Origin: an uncultured Methanobrevibacter sp.
GTDB lineage: Archaea; Methanobacteriota; Methanobacteria; Methanobacteriales; Methanobacteriaceae
Direction: 5' to 3'
Length of the DNA stretch: 14,364 nt
Assembly (NCBI GenBank): GCA_902783085.1
Contig: CACZPT010000152.1
Span: 1 to 14,364, forward strand
Below the pieces are notes generated by a model. It worked only from the letters and a program-made list of their open reading frames with translations. It was not told the origin of the DNA and did not search any database. The position numbers and the translations under genes are program-made. The stretch's first letter is position 1. The number at the start of each line of letters is the position of its first letter. Below, in pieces: positions 6,930-13,847 of this stretch.

Positions 6930-8054
6930 TTACATTACCTCATCAATGTTTTTTAATTCGACATCCCCATTCTCATCTGTAATAGATACACGTTCAGCAC
7001 ATGCAACACAAGGGTCACTTGATGCGTAAGTTGAAACAGCATCAGAAACAGATGCAACATTAGGAATCATATATTTAGCACATGAATCCATATTTGGAAT
7101 ACTTGGAGTTCTAATAGAAATATGTTTAATTAAATTACCATTAGTTTCAATCATATATGTTACTTCGCCACGAGGAGCTTCATTTTTACGCATAGCATAT
7201 CCGGATTTAAGTTCGACTGGAACACGAATATCTCCTTTAGGTATATTGTCAATAGCTTGCCTGATTAAACTAATTGATTCTGGAATTTCATCAAATCTAT
7301 TTAAAGTTCTTGCGTAATTATCTCCCTCTTTTCTCCAAATCGTTTTAAAATCAAAGTAATCTTCATAAGTATAATGGTCTTCCCTATAATCATATTTTAT
7401 TCCAGAACCTCTACCAATTGGTCCAACAGCCCTGCCTTTAATGGCTTCTTTTTTGGTCATTATCCCTACATCTTTACAACGAAGAGCTAATGCAGGACCT
7501 TCAGCAAACATTTCTCTGGTTATTTCAAAACCGTCTTCAATCTTTTTTAGATTTTCCAAAATTGGCTTGAAATGACGTTCATCAGCATCCATTCGAACCC
7601 CACCTACAACATTCCAACCCATATTAACTCTATTTCCAGTTAATAATTCAATTGCATCCATTGCATATTCTCTTAATTCTAAAACATGCATAAATAATGT
7701 TTCATGATCCATAGATTTGAAGAATGTAGAATTTCCAAGAAAATGGCTTTGAATCCTATCAAGTTCATTAGTAATAACCCTTAAAAATTGTGCTCTAGGT
7801 GGAGCGATAACGCCGCAAATTTGTTCAATTGTTTCAGCAAAGGTCTGGGTGTGTTCATATGAACAAATTCCGCAAACTCTTTCAGATAAATAAATACCTC
7901 TTTGCCAAGTTTGACCTTCAATAATTTTTTCTATACCTCTGTGAACATAACCGTATTCAATTTCTGCTTTAACAACTTTTTCACCTTCAGTTTGAAGTTT
8001 AAGTCTAATTGGTTCTTTTAAAGCAGGATGAATTGGTCCAATAGGCACTATCAT
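6930..8054 (-). CDS. ehaO: Energy-converting [NiFe]-hydrogenase A large subunit EhaO
   Basis: The catalytic subunit, 374 residues, holding the Ni-Fe(CN)2CO centre that splits H2; group 4 hydrogenase and homologous to the 49-kDa subunit of complex I. The N-terminal metal motif is RVCGIC at 59-64 (C61, C64, with H68 after it), and the C-terminal one is DPCVAC at 347-352 (C349, C352). All four nickel ligands are therefore present, which separates it from complex I homologues that lost them. Residue 355, where many hydrogenases have a cleavage-site His, is Arg, and 19 residues follow; whether a tail is removed cannot be judged. The gene overlaps ehaN by 4 nt (ATGA), with GGGAGG 8 nt upstream. It forms the H2-oxidising module with EhaN on the cytoplasmic side. 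Confidence 0.97.
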   Translation of the reverse strand: MIVPIGPIHPALKEPIRLKLQTEGEKVVKAEIEYGYVHRGIEKIIEGQTWQRGIYLSERVCGICSYEHTQTFAETIEQICGVIAPPRAQFLRVITNELDRIQSHFLGNSTFFKSMDHETLFMHVLELREYAMDAIELLTGNRVNMGWNVVGGVRMDADERHFKPILENLKKIEDGFEITREMFAEGPALALRCKDVGIMTKKEAIKGRAVGPIGRGSGIKYDYREDHYTYEDYFDFKTIWRKEGDNYARTLNRFDEIPESISLIRQAIDNIPKGDIRVPVELKSGYAMRKNEAPRGEVTYMIETNGNLIKHISIRTPSIPNMDSCAKYMIPNVASVSDAVSTYASSDPCVACAERVSITDENGDVELKNIDEVM

Positions 8055-8500
8055 TTCTTTTCCCTCCCACGATCAGCAATAGCTTGAGGACCAACAGCCA
8101 GAATAGCCTCTAAGATTTCACTAGGTCTTGGTGGACAACCTGGAACTTCAGCATCAACCGGGATAAAATTAGATGCAGGAGCATGAACATGTCCTCCTTC
8201 TTGATTGAAAACATCCCCAGAAATAGGGCAATTTCCAATTGATACTACAATTTTTGGTTCAGGAGCTTTATCGTAAACTCTCTTTAGATTATCTGTCCAT
8301 TGTTCTGTAACAGCTCCAGTCAACAATAAAACATCAGCCTCACGAGGATTATTGTGAACATAAATACCATATTGCTCTAAATCATATCTTGGAGATAATA
8401 GTGCAACACATTCAACATCACACCCATTACATCCACCACAATTCACAATACAGACATGAATTGAGCTTTTCCTCACAACATCCTTAATTGCGTTTAACAT
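8051..8500 (-). CDS. ehaN: Energy-converting [NiFe]-hydrogenase A small subunit EhaN
   Basis: A 149-residue protein with the single proximal [4Fe-4S] cluster that takes electrons from the nickel site; homologous to EchC and complex I NuoB. Likely ligands are C24 and C27 (CNGCDVE), C91 (GNCPISG) and C122 (PGCPPRP). E30 matches the conserved glutamate of this family. Extra cysteines C17, C21 and C31 sit near the cluster. It lacks the twin-arginine signal and the additional cluster domain of periplasmic hydrogenases, as expected for a cytoplasmic group 4 enzyme. ATG at 8500 has GAGGT 6 nt upstream; the gap after ehaM is 21 nt. It is directly followed, with overlap, by the large subunit. Confidence 0.96.
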   Translation of the reverse strand: MLNAIKDVVRKSSIHVCIVNCGGCNGCDVECVALLSPRYDLEQYGIYVHNNPREADVLLLTGAVTEQWTDNLKRVYDKAPEPKIVVSIGNCPISGDVFNQEGGHVHAPASNFIPVDAEVPGCPPRPSEILEAILAVGPQAIADRGREKK

Positions 8501-8521
8501 TTTCTACCTCAATATTTTAAA

Positions 8522-8914
8522 TTAATCAATATTAGTATTTTTCAATAATAAATATAATTCTTTTTGACCTTCTTTTAAGACTTCATCATAATCTTTTCCA
8601 TTGATAATCTGATTAGCTAATTTTTCTTTAAGTTCTTTACCCTCTTCTTTAGAAATTAATTCTAAAGTTCCAGTAAACCAACAAAGTCTTAAATCAGAAT
8701 GTAATTTTTTAACTAGACAAGCATATTCTGCAGTTTCAAATGTAGCATGTAATGCTTCAAGTGAAGACATATCAAGTAAGTCAAAAAAGAGATTTTCTAA
8801 TTCTTCAGTTGTACAATCAAAATCTTTTGACAATGGAACTATTATATCTCTTTGCCAAGCATAACTTCTAATTATCCTCTTTTTCATTAATATTAATTTA
8901 GCATCATCATCCAT
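8522..8914 (-). CDS. ehaM: Energy-converting hydrogenase A subunit EhaM (DUF1959-type soluble subunit)
   Basis: A 130-residue soluble, mainly helical and charged protein with no metal-binding motif; it ends in a Lys/Glu-rich helix. From memory the family is DUF1959 and is found only with Eha, always just before the small subunit. Its function is unknown; assembly or stabilisation of the hydrogenase module is a guess. Start chosen is ATG at 8914 with GTGAT 4 nt upstream; a GTG at 8923 would add three residues (M-I-S) and cannot be excluded. It follows ehaL by 10 nt. Confidence 0.88.
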   Translation of the reverse strand: MDDDAKLILMKKRIIRSYAWQRDIIVPLSKDFDCTTEELENLFFDLLDMSSLEALHATFETAEYACLVKKLHSDLRLCWFTGTLELISKEEGKELKEKLANQIINGKDYDEVLKEGQKELYLLLKNTNID

Positions 8915-8924
8915 CGAAATCACA

Positions 8925-9227
8925 TCATATTATCCAGTGTAATAATAAATAAATAATTAAAGCAATGACAAATCCAATTATCGTTTCTTTTCTACCATAA
9001 CCCGGTCTTTCTCCCATTACAAAACCGGCCAACAGGAATCCAATTCCCCTTAAAATAATATTGCCAGTATTTATTGCTAAAACCCAACCTACAATAGAGA
9101 TTATACAAGCTAATATATTTAATTGCCCATCAGCAACAAATGGTTCACCATGTTGTTTATAACTATACAATAATCCCAAAACGGATCCAACAACAAATGT
9201 TAGTAAATAAATTAAATATTCTATCAT
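8925..9227 (-). CDS. ehaL: Energy-converting hydrogenase A membrane subunit EhaL (DUF2104-type)
   Basis: A 100-residue integral membrane protein with about four hydrophobic segments (roughly residues 2-20, 34-52, 53-71 and 82-99). A polar loop GERPGYGRKET (72-82) lies before the last segment and looks like its most conserved part. From memory it corresponds to DUF2104. It probably belongs to the membrane arm of Eha; no catalytic role is known. The ribosome binding site GGAG is 6-7 nt before ATG at 9227 and the gap to ehaK is 9 nt. Confidence 0.88.
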   Translation of the reverse strand: MIEYLIYLLTFVVGSVLGLLYSYKQHGEPFVADGQLNILACIISIVGWVLAINTGNIILRGIGFLLAGFVMGERPGYGRKETIIGFVIALIIYLLLHWII

Positions 9228-9236
9228 AATAATCTC

Positions 9237-9494
9237 CTAAACTGGTTTGTACAACAATATAAATGAACATACAATTACTAAAAATGTTATGATAAACATT
9301 ATCTTTTCTAAATTTTCAATAGTGTGTGGAAACTTACCTTTATTAGTCAGCAATACCAAAATAGCTAAAATCACCCCAATAATTGGAATTGGAGCCAAAA
9401 CTATAGAATGGAGAATCGTAGCAAGTAAACCAACGACAATTATTCCAATTGCAACTAATGAAGTTAAATATACAATAACTTTTTGTGAACTCAT
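9237..9494 (-). CDS. ehaK: Energy-converting hydrogenase A membrane subunit EhaK
   Basis: An 85-residue membrane protein with three hydrophobic segments (about 6-28, 30-48 and 62-83) separated by a short basic loop (NKGKFPHT). There are no acidic residues inside the first two segments. It is identified mainly by position between the NuoH-like EhaJ and EhaL; the sequence alone is not distinctive. GGGG 4 nt before ATG at 9494 serves as ribosome binding site. Gap to ehaJ is 12 nt. Confidence 0.82.
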   Translation of the reverse strand: MSSQKVIVYLTSLVAIGIIVVGLLATILHSIVLAPIPIIGVILAILVLLTNKGKFPHTIENLEKIMFIITFLVIVCSFILLYKPV

Positions 9495-9506
9495 ATTACC
9501 CCATCC

Positions 9507-10367
9507 CTAAATAAAAATCATTATAAGTGTTCCAACAAAACATACTGCCCCAATAGTAATTTGACTCATAACAGAATGATTTGGATTTAAAATCGGAGTT
9601 ACCGAATTGATAAAACTCGTAATAAATGTTATTACAATCATTCCAATTATATATCCAACAACGCTTAAATGTCCAAAGAATATTGTTAAGAAAATCCAAA
9701 GCATAACATACCATGAAATAGACTCAGCAAACATTATGAATCCTCTTAAAAATCCAAAATGTTCTGTTTCAAAACCAGAAACTAATGCTTTATCCTTTGT
9801 TATTGCAAACGGAGAGTATGGTGATTTAGTAAGCAATAATAAGAAGAACATTAAAGCAGCAAGTGGAATTGAAACCGCCAAAGAACCATTAACAGATTGA
9901 TATGAAATAATCCCCCCAATATTCATCGTATTTGTCTTTAAATAAACAAGGACAATAACTGCAAATAATGGTAGTTCTGTTGCTGCAGATAAAACTGCCC
10001 TTACACAACTCAATTTACCATATGGTGAACCTGAACTTGACCCAGAATTATGTTCAACAATTTTATAAATTGCATAAACACCAAACAATATTAAAAGTGA
10101 ATTTTTAGTTACCGGACCTACAATAACACCAACAATCCAGACTGCAGCTAAAATAAAAACAATACCAATATAAAATGGTTTCGATACTGTTTTTGGAAAT
10201 GCTGTTTCTTTAAAGAAAAATTTTAAAGAATGTAATAAATGCTGAATTATAGGTGGACCCGGTCTTTTCTGGACACGAGCCATTATTTTTCTGTGCAATC
10301 CTAGAAGTAAGCTCCCTGCTAGAAATGCAATGATTACATTGATTAAAATATCTGCCATCAAATTCAT
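9507..10367 (-). CDS. ehaJ: Energy-converting hydrogenase A subunit EhaJ, NuoH/HycD-like membrane anchor
   Basis: A 286-residue polytopic membrane protein with about eight hydrophobic segments, homologous to NuoH, HycD and EchB. It joins the hydrogenase module to the membrane arm. Family signatures are RVQKRPGPP (31-39) followed by FFFKE (50-54), E131 after a basic segment (matching the conserved acidic helix of NuoH), and SPFAITKDKALVSGFETEHF (165-184). The last corresponds to the PFDLPEAEQELVAGF-type loop of NuoH that lies near the quinone site in complex I. It is one of two well-conserved membrane subunits of Eha. ATG at 10367 was preferred because GTGGT lies just upstream; ATG at 10358 is possible. 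It follows ehaI by 7 nt. Confidence 0.94.
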   Translation of the reverse strand: MNLMADILINVIIAFLAGSLLLGLHRKIMARVQKRPGPPIIQHLLHSLKFFFKETAFPKTVSKPFYIGIVFILAAVWIVGVIVGPVTKNSLLILFGVYAIYKIVEHNSGSSSGSPYGKLSCVRAVLSAATELPLFAVIVLVYLKTNTMNIGGIISYQSVNGSLAVSIPLAALMFFLLLLTKSPYSPFAITKDKALVSGFETEHFGFLRGFIMFAESISWYVMLWIFLTIFFGHLSVVGYIIGMIVITFITSFINSVTPILNPNHSVMSQITIGAVCFVGTLIMIFI

Positions 10368-10374
10368 AATACCA

Positions 10375-10590
10375 CTAATATCCAGTAAACGGTTCTTTCA
10401 CCCTTTCTTCTACGTCTTCAGGTCTTGGTTTAGCCATAGTTAATAATCCTAGAGATAAAACCCAAAGAGGAATACCCACAACAGCTATAACATAAACCAC
10501 CCAATCTTGGAAGTTTATAACAAAACATGAAAGGATAGCTATTGTTGATATAATTAATAATACTATACATAAACTCTTTTGATTAACCAT
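10375..10590 (-). CDS. ehaI: Energy-converting hydrogenase A small membrane subunit EhaI
   Basis: A 71-residue protein with two hydrophobic segments (about 6-26 and 29-50) and a charged C-terminal tail rich in Arg, Glu and Pro (KPRPEDVEERVKEP). It is too small to assign by motif; the call rests on its place between EhaH and EhaJ. GGGAG lies unusually close to ATG at 10590, partly over the ehaH stop codon, so translation may depend on coupling. Gap to ehaH is 7 nt. Confidence 0.8.
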   Translation of the reverse strand: MVNQKSLCIVLLIISTIAILSCFVINFQDWVVYVIAVVGIPLWVLSLGLLTMAKPRPEDVEERVKEPFTGY

Positions 10591-10597
10591 ACTCCCA

Positions 10598-11269
10598 CTA
10601 CCATAATATCAATAAAAATATTTCAACTGCCCTCACTATAATAAACAAAGAACTTAAATGAATAATAACAATAAATGGAGAACCCGGTGTCCTAAACATC
10701 TCTGCTTTACTTGCGAAAAATGGTGCAACACCACTTTCACCAATAACACCAAGCAACATTAAAACTGCACCAAAAATTACCATAGGATTAGCATGCATTT
10801 GTGATAAAATAGCTAAACACAAAGTTCCGGTTGATGCAAGAATTATTGATGCACCACCAAATAACGGTAAACTACACATCATAGCTATTAAACCATATTG
10901 ATATGCTGAATTTAAAACACTAGTTTGTTTTACAGCTGAAACAATACCAATATTTAAAATACCAATTAAAGCCATGAATAATGTGAAATTAAATAAATCT
11001 CCAGTAATCATTGCTCCTGCTGAAGCAATACCGCAAATTACCGATAAAAATCTTCTTTGCTTAAATTCTTTTAAGCCAACTTTAACATTTGTATTTCCAA
11101 GTTTGTTAAATGTAGCTTCAACCTGTGTTTCGGTTTTACTAATAGCTATTAACAAAGTAAATATCAATAAAACTACAAATAAGAATAAACTAAATGGTGT
11201 AACATATAAAACAATATCTCCAAGAGATATTGTACCTAATAAATTTCCTCCAAGTGTAACAAAATCCAT
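10598..11269 (-). CDS. ehaH: Energy-converting hydrogenase A subunit EhaH, shortened MrpD/NuoN-like antiporter subunit
   Basis: A 223-residue membrane protein with about six hydrophobic segments. It resembles the first half of the antiporter-like subunits of complex I and Mrp (usually 450-600 residues), so it is a short form. The segment GDLFNFTLFMALIGI (90-104) aligns by eye with the MrpD pattern GD-x-FN-x4-FE, but the glutamate is replaced by A100. GESGVAPFFASK (167-178) aligns with the G-K-S-x-x-FP-x-H helix, with E168 in place of the channel lysine. From family knowledge, those two residues form the ion-pumping pair in canonical subunits. The SPF-x4-H stretch that follows supports the alignment. 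ATG at 11269 has GGTG 4-5 nt upstream. Gap to ehaG is 9 nt. Confidence 0.9.
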   Translation of the reverse strand: MDFVTLGGNLLGTISLGDIVLYVTPFSLFLFVVLLIFTLLIAISKTETQVEATFNKLGNTNVKVGLKEFKQRRFLSVICGIASAGAMITGDLFNFTLFMALIGILNIGIVSAVKQTSVLNSAYQYGLIAMMCSLPLFGGASIILASTGTLCLAILSQMHANPMVIFGAVLMLLGVIGESGVAPFFASKAEMFRTPGSPFIVIIHLSSLFIIVRAVEIFLLILW

Positions 11270-11278
11270 AACACACCA

Positions 11279-11974
11279 CTACTCCTTATCAATATCCTCT
11301 CTCATAAGTAGTCCAATCAAACCTACTTTTGAAGCTACTTTTAATAATAAACCACAAGCCGCCAAAAATAAACTAAGTAACCATAAACTAGGTGTTAAGA
11401 AGAATAATACAAAACCAATTATCCATAAACACCATGCAATACCAGAAACACCCGCAATACCATCAATAATTAAAACAGGCATTCCCCTTGCTTTTTTAGA
11501 CAACATATATAAAACTATTCCACCACCAGCAACTGCACCACCAGTAAATCCAGTTAAAAATATACCATAAGCAATTAAAACTAAAGCAATGAAATTAGGT
11601 GCCGTAGTCATAATTTCCATATCCAAAGCAAATGAAACTGGGAAAAGTGATGAAGATTTACTTAAATTCTTTCTAGGATTCTGTTCAATTTTATGCATTT
11701 CCCTTGAAATTAAAATTTCAGAGATAGCTAAAGTCTCTGCAAGTTCAACTACCAAACCCGGCAAGATTAAAGCCTCTGCCAAATCAGTACCAACAGCAGA
11801 AACAACCAAAATCATTGCAAGACCAATTAAATCAGTTAAAATAAGAATATGAATTTCTTCCCTTCTTAATGCAATAGCCATTGAACCAATAAAACCCACA
11901 ATTAAACCTGCATAAATAGCCGGCAAATACATTGAAACAAAAACATCAGGGACAAAATTTGGTAAGAATAACAT
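11279..11974 (-). CDS. ehaG: Energy-converting hydrogenase A membrane subunit EhaG (DUF2105-type, MrpC/NuoK-like N-terminus)
   Basis: A 231-residue membrane protein with about seven hydrophobic segments. The N-terminal 90 residues read like MrpC/NuoK: a first helix, then REEIHILILTDLIGLAMILV, then DLAEALILPGLVVELAETL (64-82), which parallels the D-x-x-x-QALVLTAIVIG stretch of MrpC. A soluble basic loop (about 94-110) leads to a second half with four helices and a Gly-rich helix (about 140-153). From memory the family is DUF2105. ATG at 11974 shares one base with the ehaF stop; GGAGGG 7 nt upstream is a strong ribosome binding site within ehaF. Confidence 0.9.
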   Translation of the reverse strand: MLFLPNFVPDVFVSMYLPAIYAGLIVGFIGSMAIALRREEIHILILTDLIGLAMILVVSAVGTDLAEALILPGLVVELAETLAISEILISREMHKIEQNPRKNLSKSSSLFPVSFALDMEIMTTAPNFIALVLIAYGIFLTGFTGGAVAGGGIVLYMLSKKARGMPVLIIDGIAGVSGIAWCLWIIGFVLFFLTPSLWLLSLFLAACGLLLKVASKVGLIGLLMREDIDKE

Positions 11975-12567
11975 TAATTATCCCTCCTTAACTGTTTAGC
12001 CCTAGCTTTTTCATCATTAACATTTACCTCATGAGCTACTTTTGCAGAATTAACAATAGCTATTTCAACATCCTTTTTAATATTTTTTTCAATATTTCTT
12101 CTATTCATCGTATAATTAATCGTTAACCATGAAGCAATGATAAATGCCATCATTAAAATAGAAGATTCTAAAATTGTATCAAAACCCCTAGTATAATACA
12201 ATATTTCATCAATAAGTCCACCAGGAGATGAATAAATTGATGTGCCGAAATAAGGTGAAATTGAAGATATCCATTGAGCTAATGGAGACATATATCCTGT
12301 AATCATACCTAATTGCTCAGCGTTTTCTGGAAACTGAGGTTTAATAAAGCCAGGGTCTTTTAAAACTTCCCCACCCCTATCATAAGGTGCTAAAGCAAGT
12401 CCTGCATCAATTTGATCTTGTGGAGCTGGCCTTACATACAATTGATCAGAATTTAATGCCATAGGAACAACAAAACCAACAATTAAAATGATTCCTAAAC
12501 AAAACGCAAAAATACGAGGCACATTTTTTGGGTCGGCCAATTTATTCCAAATATCACCAATTCTCAT
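11974..12567 (-). CDS. ehaF: Energy-converting hydrogenase A membrane subunit EhaF (DUF2106-type, MbhE-like)
   Basis: A 197-residue protein with two membrane helices (about 18-37 and 132-151), a large loop between them containing many prolines and acidic residues, and a basic C-terminal tail (about 152-197) that should face the cytoplasm. The sequence IDEILYYTRGFDTILESSIL resembles the ILVDFRGFDTLxE motif of MbhE and the Mrp antiporter A-subunit C-terminus. From memory the family is DUF2106. It overlaps ehaE by 4 nt (ATGA) with GGGG 7 nt upstream, so it is translationally coupled. Confidence 0.9.
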   Translation of the reverse strand: MRIGDIWNKLADPKNVPRIFAFCLGIILIVGFVVPMALNSDQLYVRPAPQDQIDAGLALAPYDRGGEVLKDPGFIKPQFPENAEQLGMITGYMSPLAQWISSISPYFGTSIYSSPGGLIDEILYYTRGFDTILESSILMMAFIIASWLTINYTMNRRNIEKNIKKDVEIAIVNSAKVAHEVNVNDEKARAKQLRRDN

Positions 12568-12824
12568 ACATCAGCCCCCATTTCTTCCAAACGAATAATT
12601 GCTCTAAATAAGATTAAAGTAATAATAACAGTTGTTGCAACCAATGTTAATAAAGCTAAAACATGATTATAACAAAGAAGTACAAGACAAACACCAATAG
12701 ATGCAACTTCTGTATTAAATGTTCTAACAATAGGATCTTTAACTCCAGGTCCCCAAGCAGTAGCTAAACTACCCACAATAGCAAGTATAATTCCAAAATA
12801 AAAGAATAATTGGACATTAATCAT
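12564..12824 (-). CDS. ehaE: Energy-converting hydrogenase A membrane subunit EhaE (DUF2107-type)
   Basis: An 86-residue membrane protein with three hydrophobic segments (about 4-24, 38-50 and 52-72). PGVKDPIVRTFNTEVASIGV (about 27-46) vaguely resembles the PDVYTRLHAATKADTLG region of MrpG, suggesting a divergent antiporter-type subunit. From memory the family is DUF2107. Start chosen is ATG at 12824 with GGTGA 5 nt upstream (12830-12834); GTG at 12836 lacks a ribosome binding site. The gene overlaps ehaD by 8 nt, and its ribosome binding site lies in the coding part of ehaD. Confidence 0.87.
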   Translation of the reverse strand: MINVQLFFYFGIILAIVGSLATAWGPGVKDPIVRTFNTEVASIGVCLVLLCYNHVLALLTLVATTVIITLILFRAIIRLEEMGADV

Positions 12825-13086
12825 GTATCTCACCACTGTTGACTTTTTTTAATCTGATTTCTTTAATTTTAACAATAGCCATTACAAATACCAATGTTGA
12901 TAATGGACCAGATAAAGCAATAAACAATGCCACATCCAAGTACTTAAATAAAACAACAGTTAATAAAAAGCCCGCATCAAGTATTGAAAACATTATAATC
13001 TTATCTAAAGGTTTTTTAAGTAAAACAATACCTAAAGCACCAATGACCATTAAAGCAATTGCAATTATTGAAACAATAAACTCCAT
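12817..13086 (-). CDS. ehaD: Energy-converting hydrogenase A membrane subunit EhaD (DUF2108-type, MbhD-like)
   Basis: An 89-residue membrane protein with three helices. The stretch DVALFIALSGPLSTLVFVMA (about 51-70) matches the DVALTEAxVGAGLSTLLF pattern of MbhD and the Mrp A-subunit tail (DUF4040), but the TEA glutamate is absent (F-I-A). KKPLDKIIMFSILDAG precedes it. From memory the family is DUF2108. Start chosen is ATG at 13086, which has GAGGTG 6 nt upstream; ATG at 13116 would place this site inside the gene and overlap ehaC by 20 nt. Its Lys-rich tail ends in the ehaE start. Confidence 0.87.
   Translation of the reverse strand: MEFIVSIIAIALMVIGALGIVLLKKPLDKIIMFSILDAGFLLTVVLFKYLDVALFIALSGPLSTLVFVMAIVKIKEIRLKKVNSGEIHD
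12830..12834 (-). promoter_or_regulatory. Ribosome binding site deciding the ehaE start
   Basis: GGTGA, 5 nt before ATG at 12824 and inside the last codons of ehaD. It favours ATG at 12824 over GTG at 12836. Confidence 0.6.
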
Positions 13087-13092
13087 CAATTC

Positions 13093-13098
13093 CACCTC
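13093..13098 (-). promoter_or_regulatory. Ribosome binding site deciding the ehaD start
   Basis: GAGGTG, 6 nt before ATG at 13086, overlapping the TGA stop of ehaC (13099-13097). It is among the strongest matches to the consensus in the operon and rules against the upstream ATG at 13116. Confidence 0.7.
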
Positions 13099-13345
13099 AA
13101 TCCAAAAGTATTTCATCCTCTAATCTATTTAAGGTGTATGCAATTGCATTAGCACTAATTGTAGAACAAATAAAGAATGCTGCTGCAACAATAAGAGCAA
13201 AAGGAGTATTGATTATCAAAGCAATAAGTGCGGATACTCCAAAACCTATGACATTTAAATATAATAACCTTTCCACCCTATTTTTAGTTATTAATGCTCT
13301 TAATGAAACAAATATTAAAATTACACCAATTATTTCAATATACAT
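13097..13345 (-). CDS. ehaC: Energy-converting hydrogenase A membrane subunit EhaC (DUF2109-type, MrpF-like)
   Basis: An 82-residue membrane protein with three helices (about 3-17, 28-46 and 48-70). The layout RAL-x4-NRVERLLYLNVIG followed by two helices and a basic/acidic tail (NRLEDEILLD) recalls MrpF (R-x-LRGP-x-x-x-DRVVALD-x-x). From memory the family is DUF2109. Start chosen is ATG at 13345, with GAGTGAT 3 nt upstream (13349-13355) over the ehaB stop; ATG at 13363 would overlap ehaB by 14 nt with a poorer site. Identity rests on motif resemblance and operon position. Confidence 0.86.
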   Translation of the reverse strand: MYIEIIGVILIFVSLRALITKNRVERLLYLNVIGFGVSALIALIINTPFALIVAAAFFICSTISANAIAYTLNRLEDEILLD

Positions 13346-13349
13346 ATAA

Positions 13350-13847
13350 TCACTCTTCAGCATGCCTATTAAACTTATCCGCTATTTTTCCTAAAATAAC
13401 AGAAGCTCCAACCTGACTAACACCCTGAATTGTAAATATAGCGATAACCATACCAACAATGAACATTTTAGGAGTTAATCCAATGAATGAAAATATAAAT
13501 ATGAGGATTGTGGCAGTTAAACAACCTACAGTGCCCGCATAACCTGGATCAGCACATAATCTGTTTCCAATGAAAACTAAAAAAGCTGCCAATATGCCAC
13601 CAGGAATTCCTAAAAGCAAATATCCAATAGATGCCATTAAAGTACCTGCAGATGCATCTGGAGAACATAAAATGTTTCCTTGGAAAAACCCACCAGCAAT
13701 ATCACCATTTCTCTTTTTAACAGATTCACCTATAATTCTTGCACCTTTAACACCTGGTTGTTCAGGAAGTCCAAAAAATGTATCAACAATTACAAAATTC
13801 AACCAACAGATAATTGTAGCAAGAATTAATCCAATTATTTCATTCAT
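13350..13847 (-). CDS. ehaB: Energy-converting hydrogenase A membrane subunit EhaB
   Basis: A 165-residue membrane protein with about four hydrophobic segments (roughly 3-25, 66-94, 105-124 and 127-150). Between the first two is a polar loop with basic residues and PEQPGVKGARIIGES (28-42). Cysteines at C61, C98 and C109 flank conserved-looking turns (LCSPDASAG, LCADPGYAGTVGCL), which is unusual for a subunit not known to bind metal. I do not recognise a family beyond the Eha context. It overlaps ehaA by 8 nt; GGGAG upstream of ATG at 13847 is the ribosome binding site, inside ehaA. Confidence 0.86.
   Translation of the reverse strand: MNEIIGLILATIICWLNFVIVDTFFGLPEQPGVKGARIIGESVKKRNGDIAGGFFQGNILCSPDASAGTLMASIGYLLLGIPGGILAAFLVFIGNRLCADPGYAGTVGCLTATILIFIFSFIGLTPKMFIVGMVIAIFTIQGVSQVGASVILGKIADKFNRHAEE

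Noticed and set aside
9496..9714. Minus-strand frame of 72 codons inside ehaJ
   Set aside because: It is an out-of-frame shadow rich in Trp, Tyr, Asn and Cys, without a ribosome binding site, within a gene that has full NuoH-type signatures.
10974..11570. Long plus-strand open frame of 198 codons
   Set aside because: It runs antisense across ehaH and ehaG, whose minus-strand products have clear membrane-protein and family character. Its product is Lys/Asn/Pro/Thr-rich with no motif, and no gene order supports it.
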